A DNA stretch of 18,494 nt from CBDUXT01 sp965371245 (GCA_965371245.1 CBDUXT010000103.1:1-18494), one strand, 5' to 3'; numbered from the stretch's first letter, positions 1 through 9,382 are shown. A program made the numbers and translations. Notes: a model not told the origin generated them from the sequence alone.

Positions 1-1
1 G

Positions 2-49
2 GTTGCGCAGGCGATCGAACAGATTCTACGCGGAAGCGCCGGCTCTTGA
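2..49 (+). CDS. 3' end of an unidentified plus-strand gene (partial)
   Basis: Reading from base 2 gives fifteen sense codons (VAQAIEQILRGSAGS) and a TGA stop at 47-49. The piece looks like the amphipathic C-terminal helix of a protein with a Ser/Gly tail. A GC-rich hairpin lies about 40 bases after the stop, as would be expected at the end of a transcript. The fragment is far too short to name a family, and an open frame of this length can occur by chance. It is called mainly because of its position at the window edge and its reasonable codon pattern. Confidence 0.4.
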   Translation, partial: VAQAIEQILRGSAGS

Positions 50-89
50 GAGAGCGCGTCACATCGTCGGCGTCGCACAGTTGTCAGAG

Positions 90-109
90 CACCGGGCGCG
101 AGCCCGGTG
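90..109. terminator. GC-rich hairpin with GCGA tetraloop
   Basis: CACCGGGC (90-97) and GCCCGGTG (102-109) are perfect reverse complements around a GCGA loop, which is a GNRA-type tetraloop. The hairpin lies between the stop of the partial plus-strand gene at 49 and the minus-strand gene that ends at 335, so it could stop transcripts from either side. No T-tract follows on either strand, so it is not a canonical intrinsic terminator. It could also be an mRNA 3'-end stabiliser. Confidence 0.4.
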
Positions 110-334
110 ACATGACGCGTGGGTCCGCAGGCTAGCGCCAGCGGCTCTGACTCTGTGGGTCGCGTAGGCAAACTTGGTTGCCCGTGAAGGATGACGGACG
201 ACAGGACACGGGTAAGCTATGCTTACCGCGCGGCGAGGTGTCTTGCTACGTTGAGATTCGGTTGTCCACGTCGAATATTTCGAGCCGCGCGGATCGGGTC
301 ATCGAAACGACATTCGGTGAAGGCCCCACGGCCC
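110..334. other. Intergenic region with a dispersed-repeat copy
   Basis: No convincing gene lies here. The plus-strand open frames that start around 178-191 run antisense through the large minus-strand gene and look like shadows. Bases 166-186 are a relative of the palindrome at 17036-17056: 18 of 21 positions agree, and the differences fall at the first base and in the loop. The phrase GCTAGCGCCAGCGGCTC at 131-147 also resembles the short phrases scattered in planctomycete intergenic DNA (recall, not checked). Confidence 0.5.
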
Positions 335-3300
335 TCACGGCACGCAGGGATCGGCGACCCCGGGTCCGGAGAATGGATACGAAGCGCCCGCGAAGGCATC
401 GAGCGCGCGCGTCACGTCGGTGATACTCAGCAACTGATCGGGCACGCTCGGTTGGATGTCGGCTCTGGCTTTGGTCAGCGCCCCGGGTGCGTTCTTGAAC
501 TTGTCGAGCAGCGCCACGACGTCGAAAACGATGTCCACGGTGCCGTTCGGCGGCCCGCACGGACTTTGAAGACAGGTCTCCACCACATCCCCCCACTGGC
601 TCATGGACAGTACCAGTTCAGCCGAGAGACTCGCCACATCGTCGGAAGGGCAGGCGCCATCGATCTCGCGGATTTCGTACACACCACCTGGCATGATTCC
701 GTCGTGGTATACGTGGATCGTGCCCACCGCGCCCCAGTCGGTTACGAACGGCTCACACTGAAGGCTGGCGGCCACGAAGCTCGGCGCACCCGGAGCATCC
801 GAGGACAACCGTACGCCGCCGAGCTCCGAGATGGTCTCCGGCGGACCCAGCCACATCGACCGGCCGTTGGCCACGTCGTGCGGCGACGGAAGGCTACGGA
901 AGACCACGCGAACCGCCGTCTTCCGCCCGGGGTTTCCGGGAACGAACGAGACATAGCGGTTCTTGGCGACGGCGTCGGGTTCGGCAAGCGGGGCTGCGGC
1001 CGATGGACACACCACACAACTGGCGAACGTGATTGAGACGTCGTCGATCGCGGCTTCAGCGACCGAGTTACCAGGGCAGTCCGACGTCGTAAACCGTAGC
1101 GTGACCGATTCGCCCGGCGTCATGATGTCGCTGAGCAAGAACTCCTTCTTGACCCAGTGTGGTCCTTGACTCTCAAGAAACTCGACGGGCACCCAGGTGA
1201 CCCCGCCGTCGCCGGAGATATCGATGGCCAGTGTATTTTGCGGCCCGAGGAGGAAGAGATTGGCGTAGAACCAGCGGGCGTAGCCGATGCGCACGTCGCG
1301 ACCCCCGGTGGGGACGGTCGGCGACGTCAGAACGAAGGGTCCGCCGTCGGTGTCGTCGGAGAAAGACGTGCCGCCGTTGCGGGTCTGCGCGGTCACATAG
1401 CAGCTCCCGCCGTCACCGTCGGTGAAGTCTTCGTTTGGCGCGACGGTCGTGCCGATGGGGACCACCCGCTCCCACTGGCCGATGTCCTGGGTCGCAGGGC
1501 AGTCCTCGACCACACTAGCCCACCCTTGATCAGCTTCGAAGTCGTCGGTCAGACCGCCCAGCACCAGTCCGACGTCGGCGCGGTAGACATCAAGCGGAGC
1601 GCCCGCTGGATCGGTGAACACGCCTCCCGTTACCGTTTGGGCGCTGAGGTAATAACTCATCGAGGTGGTGCATTCGCCCGCCGGCAGAGTGACTTCGTAG
1701 AGATTCCCGCCCAGGTCGGCCAGCGGGATCGGCGTGAATCCGCCGCCGCCGTCGTCGTTTTCAAGGAACAACATGGCCGTCGATGGATCAATCGCCACGC
1801 AGTCGGGGGAAATCTCGACGGTCAGCGGCGTACCGATGTCCGGGTCGATCAGCTTGGGGCGACCGTTCGGATAGGAGAAACTGACCTGGGAAAGATCGGC
1901 GCGGACAATGTGCAAGCCGGTGTTGGAATCGCTCAAGATGATGCGGTCCGTTCCCAGAAACGGATAGACGCCCCATGCGCCGATGAATCCTCCGACCGGC
2001 CGCGCGGTGAACGAACTGTATGCGACCGCCGGAACAAGTGTGGATGTGTCGGCATTGACGTCGAACACACGCAAGCCCGCTTCGTCCCAGGTGACGTACG
2101 CGCGAGCTCCATCGACCACCACATTGTGGGGGCTGGCAATCAAACCGCCCGGACCGGCCACGATGACGCCGGTGGTATCGCGTAGCACGACGTCGAACAA
2201 TCCAAGGTTGGGGATGAGCTCATAGAGACGCACCACGCCGGCGTTCCGCACTTCCGTGGTCAGTACCCAGCGCCCATCGGCCGTAGGCCAAACGGCGCTC
2301 GTATTGGGACTCGGTCCGCTCGAGCCAAGCAACTGCGGCGCCGCGACTCCAACGTTGCTGACATCGAACAGGATGAGTCCAGCGTTCCACGCAGCCACAT
2401 AGAGCACGCCGTTTTGGACGGTCACGTCCTCGACCAGGCTGGTACCGGCGGGCAGTGTCCAAAGCGCCTGGGCGATCAGTGCCGGCGGCGCGTCAGGGTC
2501 ATACACGGTCAGATCGACCACGGCGATGTCCGGCGTCGTTCCGTTGGCAAGGTAGAGATACCCACTGTCGTAGAAAGAGTTCCTGACGTCCTCAAAGCCG
2601 GGAATCGTAACGTACGAAAGGTGGACCGGGTTGAACGGATCGCGGACATCGACGATCTCCAATCCGTCGAAGCCGTCACCGAAAAGCGCGACGAACAACA
2701 GCCCGTCGCCGACCTTCACGTCGCGAGCCTCGGCCGAGTTGTTCGGCGAGGCCACAACCCATTCGAGAAACCGTGTCGGGTTGCTCGGATCAGAGATGTC
2801 GAAGAAATGCACTCGGTTGTCCAGATCCGGCCCGCCCGCCCCGGCCTGCCCCTGAAAAACGACGTCGCCGACCGCCCATACGTCGGCAATGCCGTTCCCA
2901 ACCGTGGAGTTGCTACCCGAGTCGACGTCCCGATGTCCCACGGCCTCGGCTTTGTTCGTGATCCCGTCCGACGTGCAGATCAGCGATACATCCAGCAGTC
3001 CGGTTCCCGTCGAACCGCTCCAGCCGGCCACGCGAATCAAGACGCAATCGTCGCGCGCAACTTGCATGGTCACGACGGAGGGGCCGGCCACAGTTCCACA
3101 CGTGTCATCCCCGCAGGCGAGTAACGTGCTGTCGTCGGTTGGGCACCGACACGTTGAATCGCCGCCGTACGTTGTCAGCAGCGTGTCGAAATCCGTTGCG
3201 TCGCATAGACTGACTGTCAGGGCTCCGCAGCAGGGGGCAACATACTCATACCACATGTCGGCCCCGACGGGTTGAACGCTGTTTTCGCACAAGACGTTTG

Positions 3301-5452
3301 GCGGACCGTCCGTTCCCGCGCACAAATTGTCAAACGGCAGGGCGACATTCAAGTCGCTGGGGAGGGCTTGCGCAAGTTGACAATCGTCGTGCGGGTCCGC
3401 GGTCGGCTGCGTGGAGCAATCGGATGTCTCGCATGTCGTGCCCAAGCCCTGATGAACTCCAGCCTGAGCCGCGCACGCCACCTCCGTGAGAACCTCGCAC
3501 GTGGCGCATGTGCAGCAGGCGCCGACGCATTCGTCCGGCACTCCGTTGCCGTCGGCGTCGGGTGAGAATCCTGATGCGATATCGCATTCGTCGGGAATGC
3601 CGTTGCCGTTGCAATCGGGGCTGGATAAGAACCGGACGTCACATTCATCCACTGCTCCGTTCGCGTTACAGTCTCTCGTACCCAGTTCACACTCATCCGG
3701 GATGTCGTTGCCATCGCAGTCCTCCGCCCCCGCGGCGACCTCGCAGATGTCCCGCTGTCCGTTTCCGTTGCAGTCTTCGTCAGGCTCACAGCTATCGGGC
3801 ACAAAGTTGTGGTTGCAGTCGTCCACGCCGCCCGCGGTGTCGCAAATGTCCTGTTGCCCATTGATATTGCAATCCTCCTGCGACTCGCAACTGTCTGGGA
3901 TCAGGTTGCCGTTGCAGTCGTCGCTGGTACCGGCCAGAATGTCGCTCTCGTCCGCGATGCCGTTACCATTGCAATCCGGCGTCAGACGAACGTAATAGAC
4001 ATCCTGCTCACCGTTATAGGTTGCGGCATACGCCAAGCGCGCCCCGCCGTTGTCCGATTCCATGTCGTTGTAATCACCGATTTTGTTCTGACCCGGGAAG
4101 CCAACAAGACTGTTCCAGGACGGTCCGACCGGTTCGTTGATCGACCAGGTAACGCCGCCATCGAGCGAAAACGAGTAGTAGAGCTCTGATGTGACTCCGG
4201 TCGGATCGTTGCGGGTGTCGTTCCAAGTGACGTCGATTCGGCCATTGGGTGCAACGGACATCGCGCCGAACCACTGAAACGCGCCGTTTCCGAGCGCGTC
4301 ATCGTTGACGCGGACTGGGGCGCTGAACGACCTACCGTCGTCCTCGCTTCGGGCGAACATGACATCGAGCGGGTCGCTGACGGAAATGCGCTGCACGGAG
4401 GACAGAACGTACAGGTTGCCCCGCGTCGGACTGCTCGAGTGATCGACGGCGACGACGCCTTGGCCCAACAGTCCGCCTGGGTTGGGTCCGGTGAAAACAA
4501 CGCGGAAACCGTCAAGATCAACAACCACCGGGTCGTCGAACGTTGGGGTGACGCCGGCGTCCTGGGCATCGGAGGATCGAACCAGCTCGAATCGAGGAGG
4601 AAAACTAACGAAATCCGATCCGAAGTTGTAAAGCGTTCCGTCAGGGCCGACGGCCGCCGTGTTGGAGAACTGCTGCCCGGGCACCGTCACGGGGCTTAGC
4701 CAAGTGAGACCACCATCGACCGAACGCGTGAACGTGAGCCCGGCGGCGCAACAGCTCGCGTTGGTGTTGGGCGTCCAGAACATGTAGACGTTGCCGCGAC
4801 CGATGCCGGTGGTTCGGTCGATGGCGAGCCATTGCTTGTCGCCACCGAAGGCGTAACCGTCCTGGGGCCAAGTCATGCCACCGTCGGACGATTTGTAGAT
4901 GTAAACGGGCCACGACACCGGACCGCGCGCCGTTTGCAGGCTGGCATAGTAGAAGTTCCCATCGGCGTCGGCCTCGAGGACCGGATCGCTGGCGAACTCG
5001 TTCTCGCGGAGGACGCCCGGAAACGTCCAGCTCTGCCCGCCGTCCTGCGTGAAGGCGTACCCCGATTGGCGAAACGCGGAGGCGATCGTCGTGAACTCGC
5101 GCCAGCCGATGGCCATGCGGTCGGGGTTCGTGGGATCGACCGCGATGGAGGGCTCGTTGGCGGCGTCGCCGACGATGTTGTCGCCGATGGCATCGACGTT
5201 GACCTGAACGCTGGTAAAGCGCCCTCGGACGACGTTAAGCACCGCGCTGGTGACGACAGGCTCCCGTGCGCGCTTGGCGGGAGCACCGACCCCCTCCGGC
5301 AATTCATGGTGGATCGGCGGATTCGGACCCACTGGGGCGGGGGTCTCGTGATGTATCTTTGCCGGGGGGGCAGCCAACGCGGCACCTTGAAGGGCGGTGA
5401 CCATCGCTATCGCCAGCACGGTAAGTAGCTCGCAACGTCCGATCGACGGCAT
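335..5452 (-). CDS. Giant exported multi-domain protein: Asp-box propeller, DxNxNG repeats, LVIVD-like propeller, dockerin-like C-terminus
   Basis: This is a 1705-residue secreted protein, probably on the cell surface or released. The chosen ATG at 5452 has a GGAAGG ribosome site seven bases upstream and begins a clear signal peptide (hydrophobic residues 9-27, likely cut after ALA). The open frame extends 124 codons further upstream, but that part has no protein-like character. Residues of about 60-490 carry at least five Asp-box motifs of the S-x-D-G-G-x-T-W type and form a sialidase/BNR-like propeller. Residues of about 492-640 hold nine DCNGNGIPDEC-type repeats, probably calcium-binding. 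A Cys cluster follows at 640-680. Residues of about 840-1184 resemble LVIVD / choice-of-anchor B repeats (VHFFDISDPSNPTRF, LEIVDVRDPFNPVHL). Residues of about 1305-1478 look like a jelly-roll (MAM-like) domain starting DDFEADQGW. The end resembles a dockerin-like module. No sialidase active site was identified, so binding or adhesion is more likely than catalysis. It is divergent from the sigma-kinase pair. Confidence 0.9.
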   Translation of the reverse strand: MPSIGRCELLTVLAIAMVTALQGAALAAPPAKIHHETPAPVGPNPPIHHELPEGVGAPAKRAREPVVTSAVLNVVRGRFTSVQVNVDAIGDNIVGDAANEPSIAVDPTNPDRMAIGWREFTTIASAFRQSGYAFTQDGGQSWTFPGVLRENEFASDPVLEADADGNFYYASLQTARGPVSWPVYIYKSSDGGMTWPQDGYAFGGDKQWLAIDRTTGIGRGNVYMFWTPNTNASCCAAGLTFTRSVDGGLTWLSPVTVPGQQFSNTAAVGPDGTLYNFGSDFVSFPPRFELVRSSDAQDAGVTPTFDDPVVVDLDGFRVVFTGPNPGGLLGQGVVAVDHSSSPTRGNLYVLSSVQRISVSDPLDVMFARSEDDGRSFSAPVRVNDDALGNGAFQWFGAMSVAPNGRIDVTWNDTRNDPTGVTSELYYSFSLDGGVTWSINEPVGPSWNSLVGFPGQNKIGDYNDMESDNGGARLAYAATYNGEQDVYYVRLTPDCNGNGIADESDILAGTSDDCNGNLIPDSCESQEDCNINGQQDICDTAGGVDDCNHNFVPDSCEPDEDCNGNGQRDICEVAAGAEDCDGNDIPDECELGTRDCNANGAVDECDVRFLSSPDCNGNGIPDECDIASGFSPDADGNGVPDECVGACCTCATCEVLTEVACAAQAGVHQGLGTTCETSDCSTQPTADPHDDCQLAQALPSDLNVALPFDNLCAGTDGPPNVLCENSVQPVGADMWYEYVAPCCGALTVSLCDATDFDTLLTTYGGDSTCRCPTDDSTLLACGDDTCGTVAGPSVVTMQVARDDCVLIRVAGWSGSTGTGLLDVSLICTSDGITNKAEAVGHRDVDSGSNSTVGNGIADVWAVGDVVFQGQAGAGGPDLDNRVHFFDISDPSNPTRFLEWVVASPNNSAEARDVKVGDGLLFVALFGDGFDGLEIVDVRDPFNPVHLSYVTIPGFEDVRNSFYDSGYLYLANGTTPDIAVVDLTVYDPDAPPALIAQALWTLPAGTSLVEDVTVQNGVLYVAAWNAGLILFDVSNVGVAAPQLLGSSGPSPNTSAVWPTADGRWVLTTEVRNAGVVRLYELIPNLGLFDVVLRDTTGVIVAGPGGLIASPHNVVVDGARAYVTWDEAGLRVFDVNADTSTLVPAVAYSSFTARPVGGFIGAWGVYPFLGTDRIILSDSNTGLHIVRADLSQVSFSYPNGRPKLIDPDIGTPLTVEISPDCVAIDPSTAMLFLENDDGGGGFTPIPLADLGGNLYEVTLPAGECTTSMSYYLSAQTVTGGVFTDPAGAPLDVYRADVGLVLGGLTDDFEADQGWASVVEDCPATQDIGQWERVVPIGTTVAPNEDFTDGDGGSCYVTAQTRNGGTSFSDDTDGGPFVLTSPTVPTGGRDVRIGYARWFYANLFLLGPQNTLAIDISGDGGVTWVPVEFLESQGPHWVKKEFLLSDIMTPGESVTLRFTTSDCPGNSVAEAAIDDVSITFASCVVCPSAAAPLAEPDAVAKNRYVSFVPGNPGRKTAVRVVFRSLPSPHDVANGRSMWLGPPETISELGGVRLSSDAPGAPSFVAASLQCEPFVTDWGAVGTIHVYHDGIMPGGVYEIREIDGACPSDDVASLSAELVLSMSQWGDVVETCLQSPCGPPNGTVDIVFDVVALLDKFKNAPGALTKARADIQPSVPDQLLSITDVTRALDAFAGASYPFSGPGVADPCVP

Positions 5453-5795
5453 GATACTTCCTTCCTTTGGTTGGTCGGGCCACGCGGCGGCGGACGGTTC
5501 GAAACTTCGCTCGGCGTGGTCCGAGAATCGCACTCCGTTCATCGCCGAAGGCATGTTCCGCGACAGCCGCGGGCCACTGGGTGTCTGCGTACAGGCTCCC
5601 CGAACCGCTTGTCGCCCGCGGACCGGGCAGCGTAGCCCCCGAAGGCCATCGCGGATGACCCCTGCGCCGCGTGCCGCTACAGGCGGGAATGCAATACGCG
5701 GGGAGGTCGCCCCAAGAAGAGACGCCTCACCCTGTACTGCCCCAAACACTGGCGGAGGCGGCCAAGAAACTTCGCGGAGTTCGGTGGAACCAGAA
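5453..5795. other. Divergent upstream region between the exported protein and the sigma-kinase pair
   Basis: These 343 bases must carry the promoters for both the minus-strand giant gene and the plus-strand sigma-kinase pair. The minus-strand ribosome site lies at 5457-5465. No convincing -35/-10 pair and no repeated ECF-type promoter motif could be picked out by eye on either strand. Both flanking frames remain open across most of it, which is common in GC-rich DNA and is not evidence of coding. Confidence 0.6.
5457..5465 (-). promoter_or_regulatory. Ribosome binding site that fixes the start of the giant exported protein
   Basis: On the minus strand GGAAGGAAG precedes the ATG at 5452, with GGAAGG seven bases before it. 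It is the only purine-rich site in the right place along the extended frame, and the ATG it serves begins a good signal peptide. Together these fix the start at 5452 rather than at 5824. Confidence 0.7.
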
Positions 5796-6374
5796 ATGAT
5801 CGCAAGGACCGCTAATCCCGACACGAGTTCTCTGCTACAGAGCGTGCGCCGCGGCGACTCCGGGGCGGCCGACCTGCTCTTGCCACTCGTCTATGACGAG
5901 TTGCGGGCCCTGGCCGGCGCCTACCTATCCCGCGAACGCCCGGACCACACGCTCGATGCAACGGCCCTCGTTCATGAGGCGTACGTTCGCCTCGCCGGCG
6001 AATGCAAGATCGACTGGCAGAGCCGCGCTCATTTTTTTGCGATCGCCGCAAGGGCCATGCGCCAGGTCCTGGTCAACTACGCCCGCACAAAAAACGCCCG
6101 GAAGCGCGGCGGCGGGGCGAGGGCCGTCACGCTGGAGGACGCGCTCGCCCTCTTTGAAAAACCGGCGATCAATCTTCTTGCGTTGGATGAAGCGCTCACC
6201 GCATTGGAGACCCAGGACGAGACGCTGGCGCGCGTGGTGGAGTATCGCTTTTTCGGTGGGATGACCGTCGAGGAAACGGCCGAGGCGCTGGGATTGTCGG
6301 TACGAACCGTGCGGCGCGCCTGGGCAACCGCGCGGGCGAGACTACACCGTGAGCTCTGGATGGACCCATCGTGA
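5796..6374 (+). CDS. ECF-subfamily RNA polymerase sigma factor
   Basis: This 192-residue protein recruits RNA polymerase to a specific promoter set. Region 2 spans about residues 10-100, with LLPLVYDELRALAGAYL followed by the HTLDATALVHEAYVRLAG signature typical of the planctomycete and acidobacterial sigma-70 subfamily catalogued as TIGR02999 (recall, not a search result). The stretch RAHFFAIAARAMRQVLVNYAR also fits that family. Region 4, about 130-190, has the helix-turn-helix VEETAEALGLSVRTVRRAW. The ATG at 5796 gives the usual family length. The open frame extends 133 codons upstream, but this would overlap the divergent gene and does not look like protein. No strong ribosome site precedes the ATG. 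The stop overlaps the start of the kinase. No separate anti-sigma gene is present, so control may come from the kinase. Confidence 0.92.
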   Translation: MIARTANPDTSSLLQSVRRGDSGAADLLLPLVYDELRALAGAYLSRERPDHTLDATALVHEAYVRLAGECKIDWQSRAHFFAIAARAMRQVLVNYARTKNARKRGGGARAVTLEDALALFEKPAINLLALDEALTALETQDETLARVVEYRFFGGMTVEETAEALGLSVRTVRRAWATARARLHRELWMDPS

Positions 6375-8995
6375 AAGACCGAGCGGATGCCTCGCAGCGC
6401 TGCCTTTGGCATCGGGCCAACGAGATCTTTCAGGATGCGTTGGATCGCCCGAGCAGTGAACGAGAGTCGTTCGTTCGGTTGTGCGGAGAAGGTGACTCGC
6501 ATCTGATCGAGGACGTACTCGCGCTGCTGGCCGCACACGATTCCTCCGGTTTTCTCAGCACGCCGATCCCGCATTTGGCATCGCAACTTCTTGGCCGCGA
6601 CTATCCGAAGCAGTTCGTGGGAAAGCGCATCGGCTCTTTTCATGTCGAGCGTTGGATCGCGTCCGGCGGCATGGGCGACGTCTATCTCGCCCGGCGTGAT
6701 CACGACGGGTTTGACCAGCGGGTGGCCATCAAGATCCTCAAGCGCGGCATGGATTCCAACGAGCTGGCGGAGCGATTCCGCCGCGAGCGGCGGACGCTGG
6801 CGGCGCTGGAGCATCCCAACATCGCACGGCTGATCGATGGAGGCATCACGCCGGACGCAAGACCCTACTACGCGATGGAGTACGTGGATGGCGTGCGGAT
6901 CGACCACTATTGCGACGAGGCTGGTCTGACTATCGTCGAGCGCCTTCGACTGTTCGTCGCCGTCTGCCGCGCAGTACACTACGCCCACACAAACCTCGTC
7001 GTGCATCGCGACCTCAAGCCTAACAACATCCTGGTGACCGGCGACGGCGTCCCCAAACTGCTCGATTTCGGCATTGCCAAGCTGCTGAGTCCCGACCTGG
7101 ATGAAGAGAGTACGCTCACCCGTTCGGGTGACCACCGGCTTCTGACGCCCCGCTACGCCAGCCCCGAGCAGATGCGCGGCGAGTGCGTCACGACGACCAG
7201 CGACGTCTATTCCCTCGGGCTCGTGCTCTTCAAGCTCCTTACGGGGAAACTACCGAAGCAGCCCGGCACACCCGGCGCCCCGGGCGGTGAAGTGGTTTGT
7301 GCCTCTATCCCCGTCGAACCTCCGAGCAGGGCCATACTGCGCACGGCGGAACGACATGACTCACCGCACGCCGACGGTTCACCGGAGGCCCGGACATCAA
7401 GCGGCGTCACCCGCGACCCCAGCGCGCGCTCGCTACGGCGCCAACTTCGCGGAGACATCGACAATATTGTCTGCATGGCGCTGCGCTGCGAACCCGCGCT
7501 GCGGTATGAGTCGGCGGAGCAATTCGCTTCCGACATCCTGCGGCACCTGGACCGCCGCCCGGTCATTGCCTGCCGCGACACGATCCGCTATCGGGCATCC
7601 AAGTTCGTCCGCCGCAACAAGGCAAGCGTCGTCAGCGCGATGCTGCTTCTGATCACGCTTACAGCGGGCATCGTCGCAACTTCGTGGCAGGCTCGACTCG
7701 CCCGCGTTCAGCGAGATCTCGCGATGGCTGAACGCGATCACGCAGAGACTGTCACATCGTTCCTGCAGACGACGCTGTTGTCCGCCAGCCCCTTCCGGCG
7801 CGGTGCGGACACCAACCTGTACGAGCTTCTGCACGACGCCGAAGCGCGTCTCGAACTGGAACTGGCTGGAGATCGCAAAGCTCGCGCTGATGTACAGCAT
7901 GCCATCGGCAAGGCCTACGCGGCGCTGGAGATCCCGCACCTGGCCGAAAAACACCTCCGCGCCGCCATTGCGTCCTACCGCCAACTCTACGGCACCACGC
8001 ACGGCGATCTCGCGGAATGCCTCACCGTGCTCGGTTCCATGCTGGCCGCCCAGACCAACAACGAAAGCGTGGCGATCCTGACGGAGTCACTCGACATGCG
8101 CCGCGAACTGTTCGGTGATCGCCATGTGCTTGTGGCGGATACGCAGTGTCAGCTTGCTCGCGCTTACTATGGAGCTTCGCGGCCAGTTCAGCTCCAGCGG
8201 GCAGAGACGTTGCTGAAGGATTCCGAGGTGATCTATCGCAAACATTCCGCCGTCGGCGACATGCGGTTGGCGGACTGGAACGACCACCTCGGTCGACTTC
8301 GGATGTGGCAGAATCGTTTCGAGGAAGCCATCACGCTGCACCTTGCGGCTTTGGCAACATATCGCGATGCCAACAACGAGACACATCCGCGAGTCCCCTT
8401 GATTCTCAGGCACCTTGGCTGGGCGTACGCCAATTCAGGCCGGTACGCGGCTGCTCGCGAGATCTTTGACCGGTACGGGACTCAGATGCGGACCGTGTAT
8501 GGATCAGGTTGGGAGCACGAGGGCGCCTGGCCACTGGCGCATCTTGATATCGCCGAGGGGAACCCCGCGGACGCCTTGCGCCGATATCACCTCTGGCTTG
8601 TCGGACGCTGTCGGAGCATACGGTCTCATTTCGAGGTCGATTCGGACGCACATTCGATACTTCAAATGCTCAGCGAGATCGAAGACCCGGTCGGACATCC
8701 CGGGTTGGCCGCGCCGTACCGCGAACTTCTCACGCGACTCGGGGAGCGGCACTTGCTTCCAGACCTACGGGCCCCGGGAACGATGTTTCAACTCGGACAA
8801 ACCTACTACCAGCTGGGGGCCTATTCCGATGCGGCGATCCTCCTGCGCGGATGCATCACCCTCCGCAAGACCCTACTTCCCGATGCCCCATGCACGCTCG
8901 CCCACCGATTGCTCAGTGCCACCTTGGCGGCGCTCCAGGAGCACGACGAGGCGGATAAGCACCTGCTGACCGCTCGCGGGCTCTTTACCAACTAG
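6371..8995 (+). CDS. Membrane-anchored serine/threonine protein kinase with TPR-like C-terminal domain
   Basis: This 874-residue protein starts at a GTG inside the sigma-factor stop (GTGA overlap), so the two are translationally coupled. Residues 1-80 form a helical leader. The kinase domain runs from about 90 to 395. It has a glycine-rich loop ASGGMGDVYLA near 97-107, the ATP-binding lysine in VAIK (K121), the catalytic loop HRDLKPNN (H212, D214, N219), DFG (232-234) and SPEQ in the activation segment near 264-267. All key residues are present, so the kinase should be active. After a low-complexity stretch (about 296-355) the domain finishes, and a single membrane helix lies at about 418-437. 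Residues of about 440-874 are helical repeats of the TPR type, on the far side of the membrane. The family phosphorylates Ser/Thr on partner proteins; the sigma factor encoded beside it is the obvious candidate substrate (inference). Confidence 0.93.
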   Translation: MKDRADASQRCLWHRANEIFQDALDRPSSERESFVRLCGEGDSHLIEDVLALLAAHDSSGFLSTPIPHLASQLLGRDYPKQFVGKRIGSFHVERWIASGGMGDVYLARRDHDGFDQRVAIKILKRGMDSNELAERFRRERRTLAALEHPNIARLIDGGITPDARPYYAMEYVDGVRIDHYCDEAGLTIVERLRLFVAVCRAVHYAHTNLVVHRDLKPNNILVTGDGVPKLLDFGIAKLLSPDLDEESTLTRSGDHRLLTPRYASPEQMRGECVTTTSDVYSLGLVLFKLLTGKLPKQPGTPGAPGGEVVCASIPVEPPSRAILRTAERHDSPHADGSPEARTSSGVTRDPSARSLRRQLRGDIDNIVCMALRCEPALRYESAEQFASDILRHLDRRPVIACRDTIRYRASKFVRRNKASVVSAMLLLITLTAGIVATSWQARLARVQRDLAMAERDHAETVTSFLQTTLLSASPFRRGADTNLYELLHDAEARLELELAGDRKARADVQHAIGKAYAALEIPHLAEKHLRAAIASYRQLYGTTHGDLAECLTVLGSMLAAQTNNESVAILTESLDMRRELFGDRHVLVADTQCQLARAYYGASRPVQLQRAETLLKDSEVIYRKHSAVGDMRLADWNDHLGRLRMWQNRFEEAITLHLAALATYRDANNETHPRVPLILRHLGWAYANSGRYAAAREIFDRYGTQMRTVYGSGWEHEGAWPLAHLDIAEGNPADALRRYHLWLVGRCRSIRSHFEVDSDAHSILQMLSEIEDPVGHPGLAAPYRELLTRLGERHLLPDLRAPGTMFQLGQTYYQLGAYSDAAILLRGCITLRKTLLPDAPCTLAHRLLSATLAALQEHDEADKHLLTARGLFTN

Positions 8996-9382
8996 GTCGG
9001 CGACGGGAGGGGCGCAACCGCAAGACGTGCCACGTGCCACAACATCGACACCTGATGTGTGAAAGGCCGCAGTTCCTAGACCCGGAAAGTACGGGTCGCA
9101 CCCTGCCGGATCCATACTTCTTCAACGGACTGCTAACATCGCCCGCCCCTCAAACGAGGGTCGTCCGCATCTCTTCACTGACAACTGACAACTTCTTTAC
9201 TCCTCCTAACACCTGCCCCCGGCAAGAAAGCCATCCAGGGACGTTGCAGCGCTTCGGTGGCCTCAACACCTCCGGATCCATGTACGGCAGGCGTGGGTTG
9301 CCCCATGTCAAGCGGCGTTCGCTTCCTTGTGTGGATGGCGTTCGAAGGCCGTTGCGCTTGGCGACTGAACAACGTAACCGCT

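Noticed and set aside
3530..3980. Periodic DNA that could suggest a CRISPR array or satellite
   Set aside because: The periodicity comes from in-frame DCNGNGIPDEC protein repeats of variable spacing. There are no identical repeats or unique spacers of constant length.
191..5428. Many plus-strand open frames of 60-340 codons (such as 1157-2185) opposite the giant exported protein
   Set aside because: They lie antisense to a clearly coding frame with signal peptide and recognisable repeats. Their text is Arg/Gly/Val-rich without domains, as expected for shadow frames in GC-rich DNA.
5397..5795. N-terminal extension of the sigma factor to 5397
   Set aside because: It would overlap the divergent gene and add 133 residues absent from the family. 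The ATG at 5796 gives a normal-length ECF factor.
5453..5824. N-terminal extension of the minus-strand giant protein to 5824
   Set aside because: The extra 124 residues lack protein character, would overlap the sigma gene start, and would bury the signal peptide. The ATG at 5452 has a good ribosome site.
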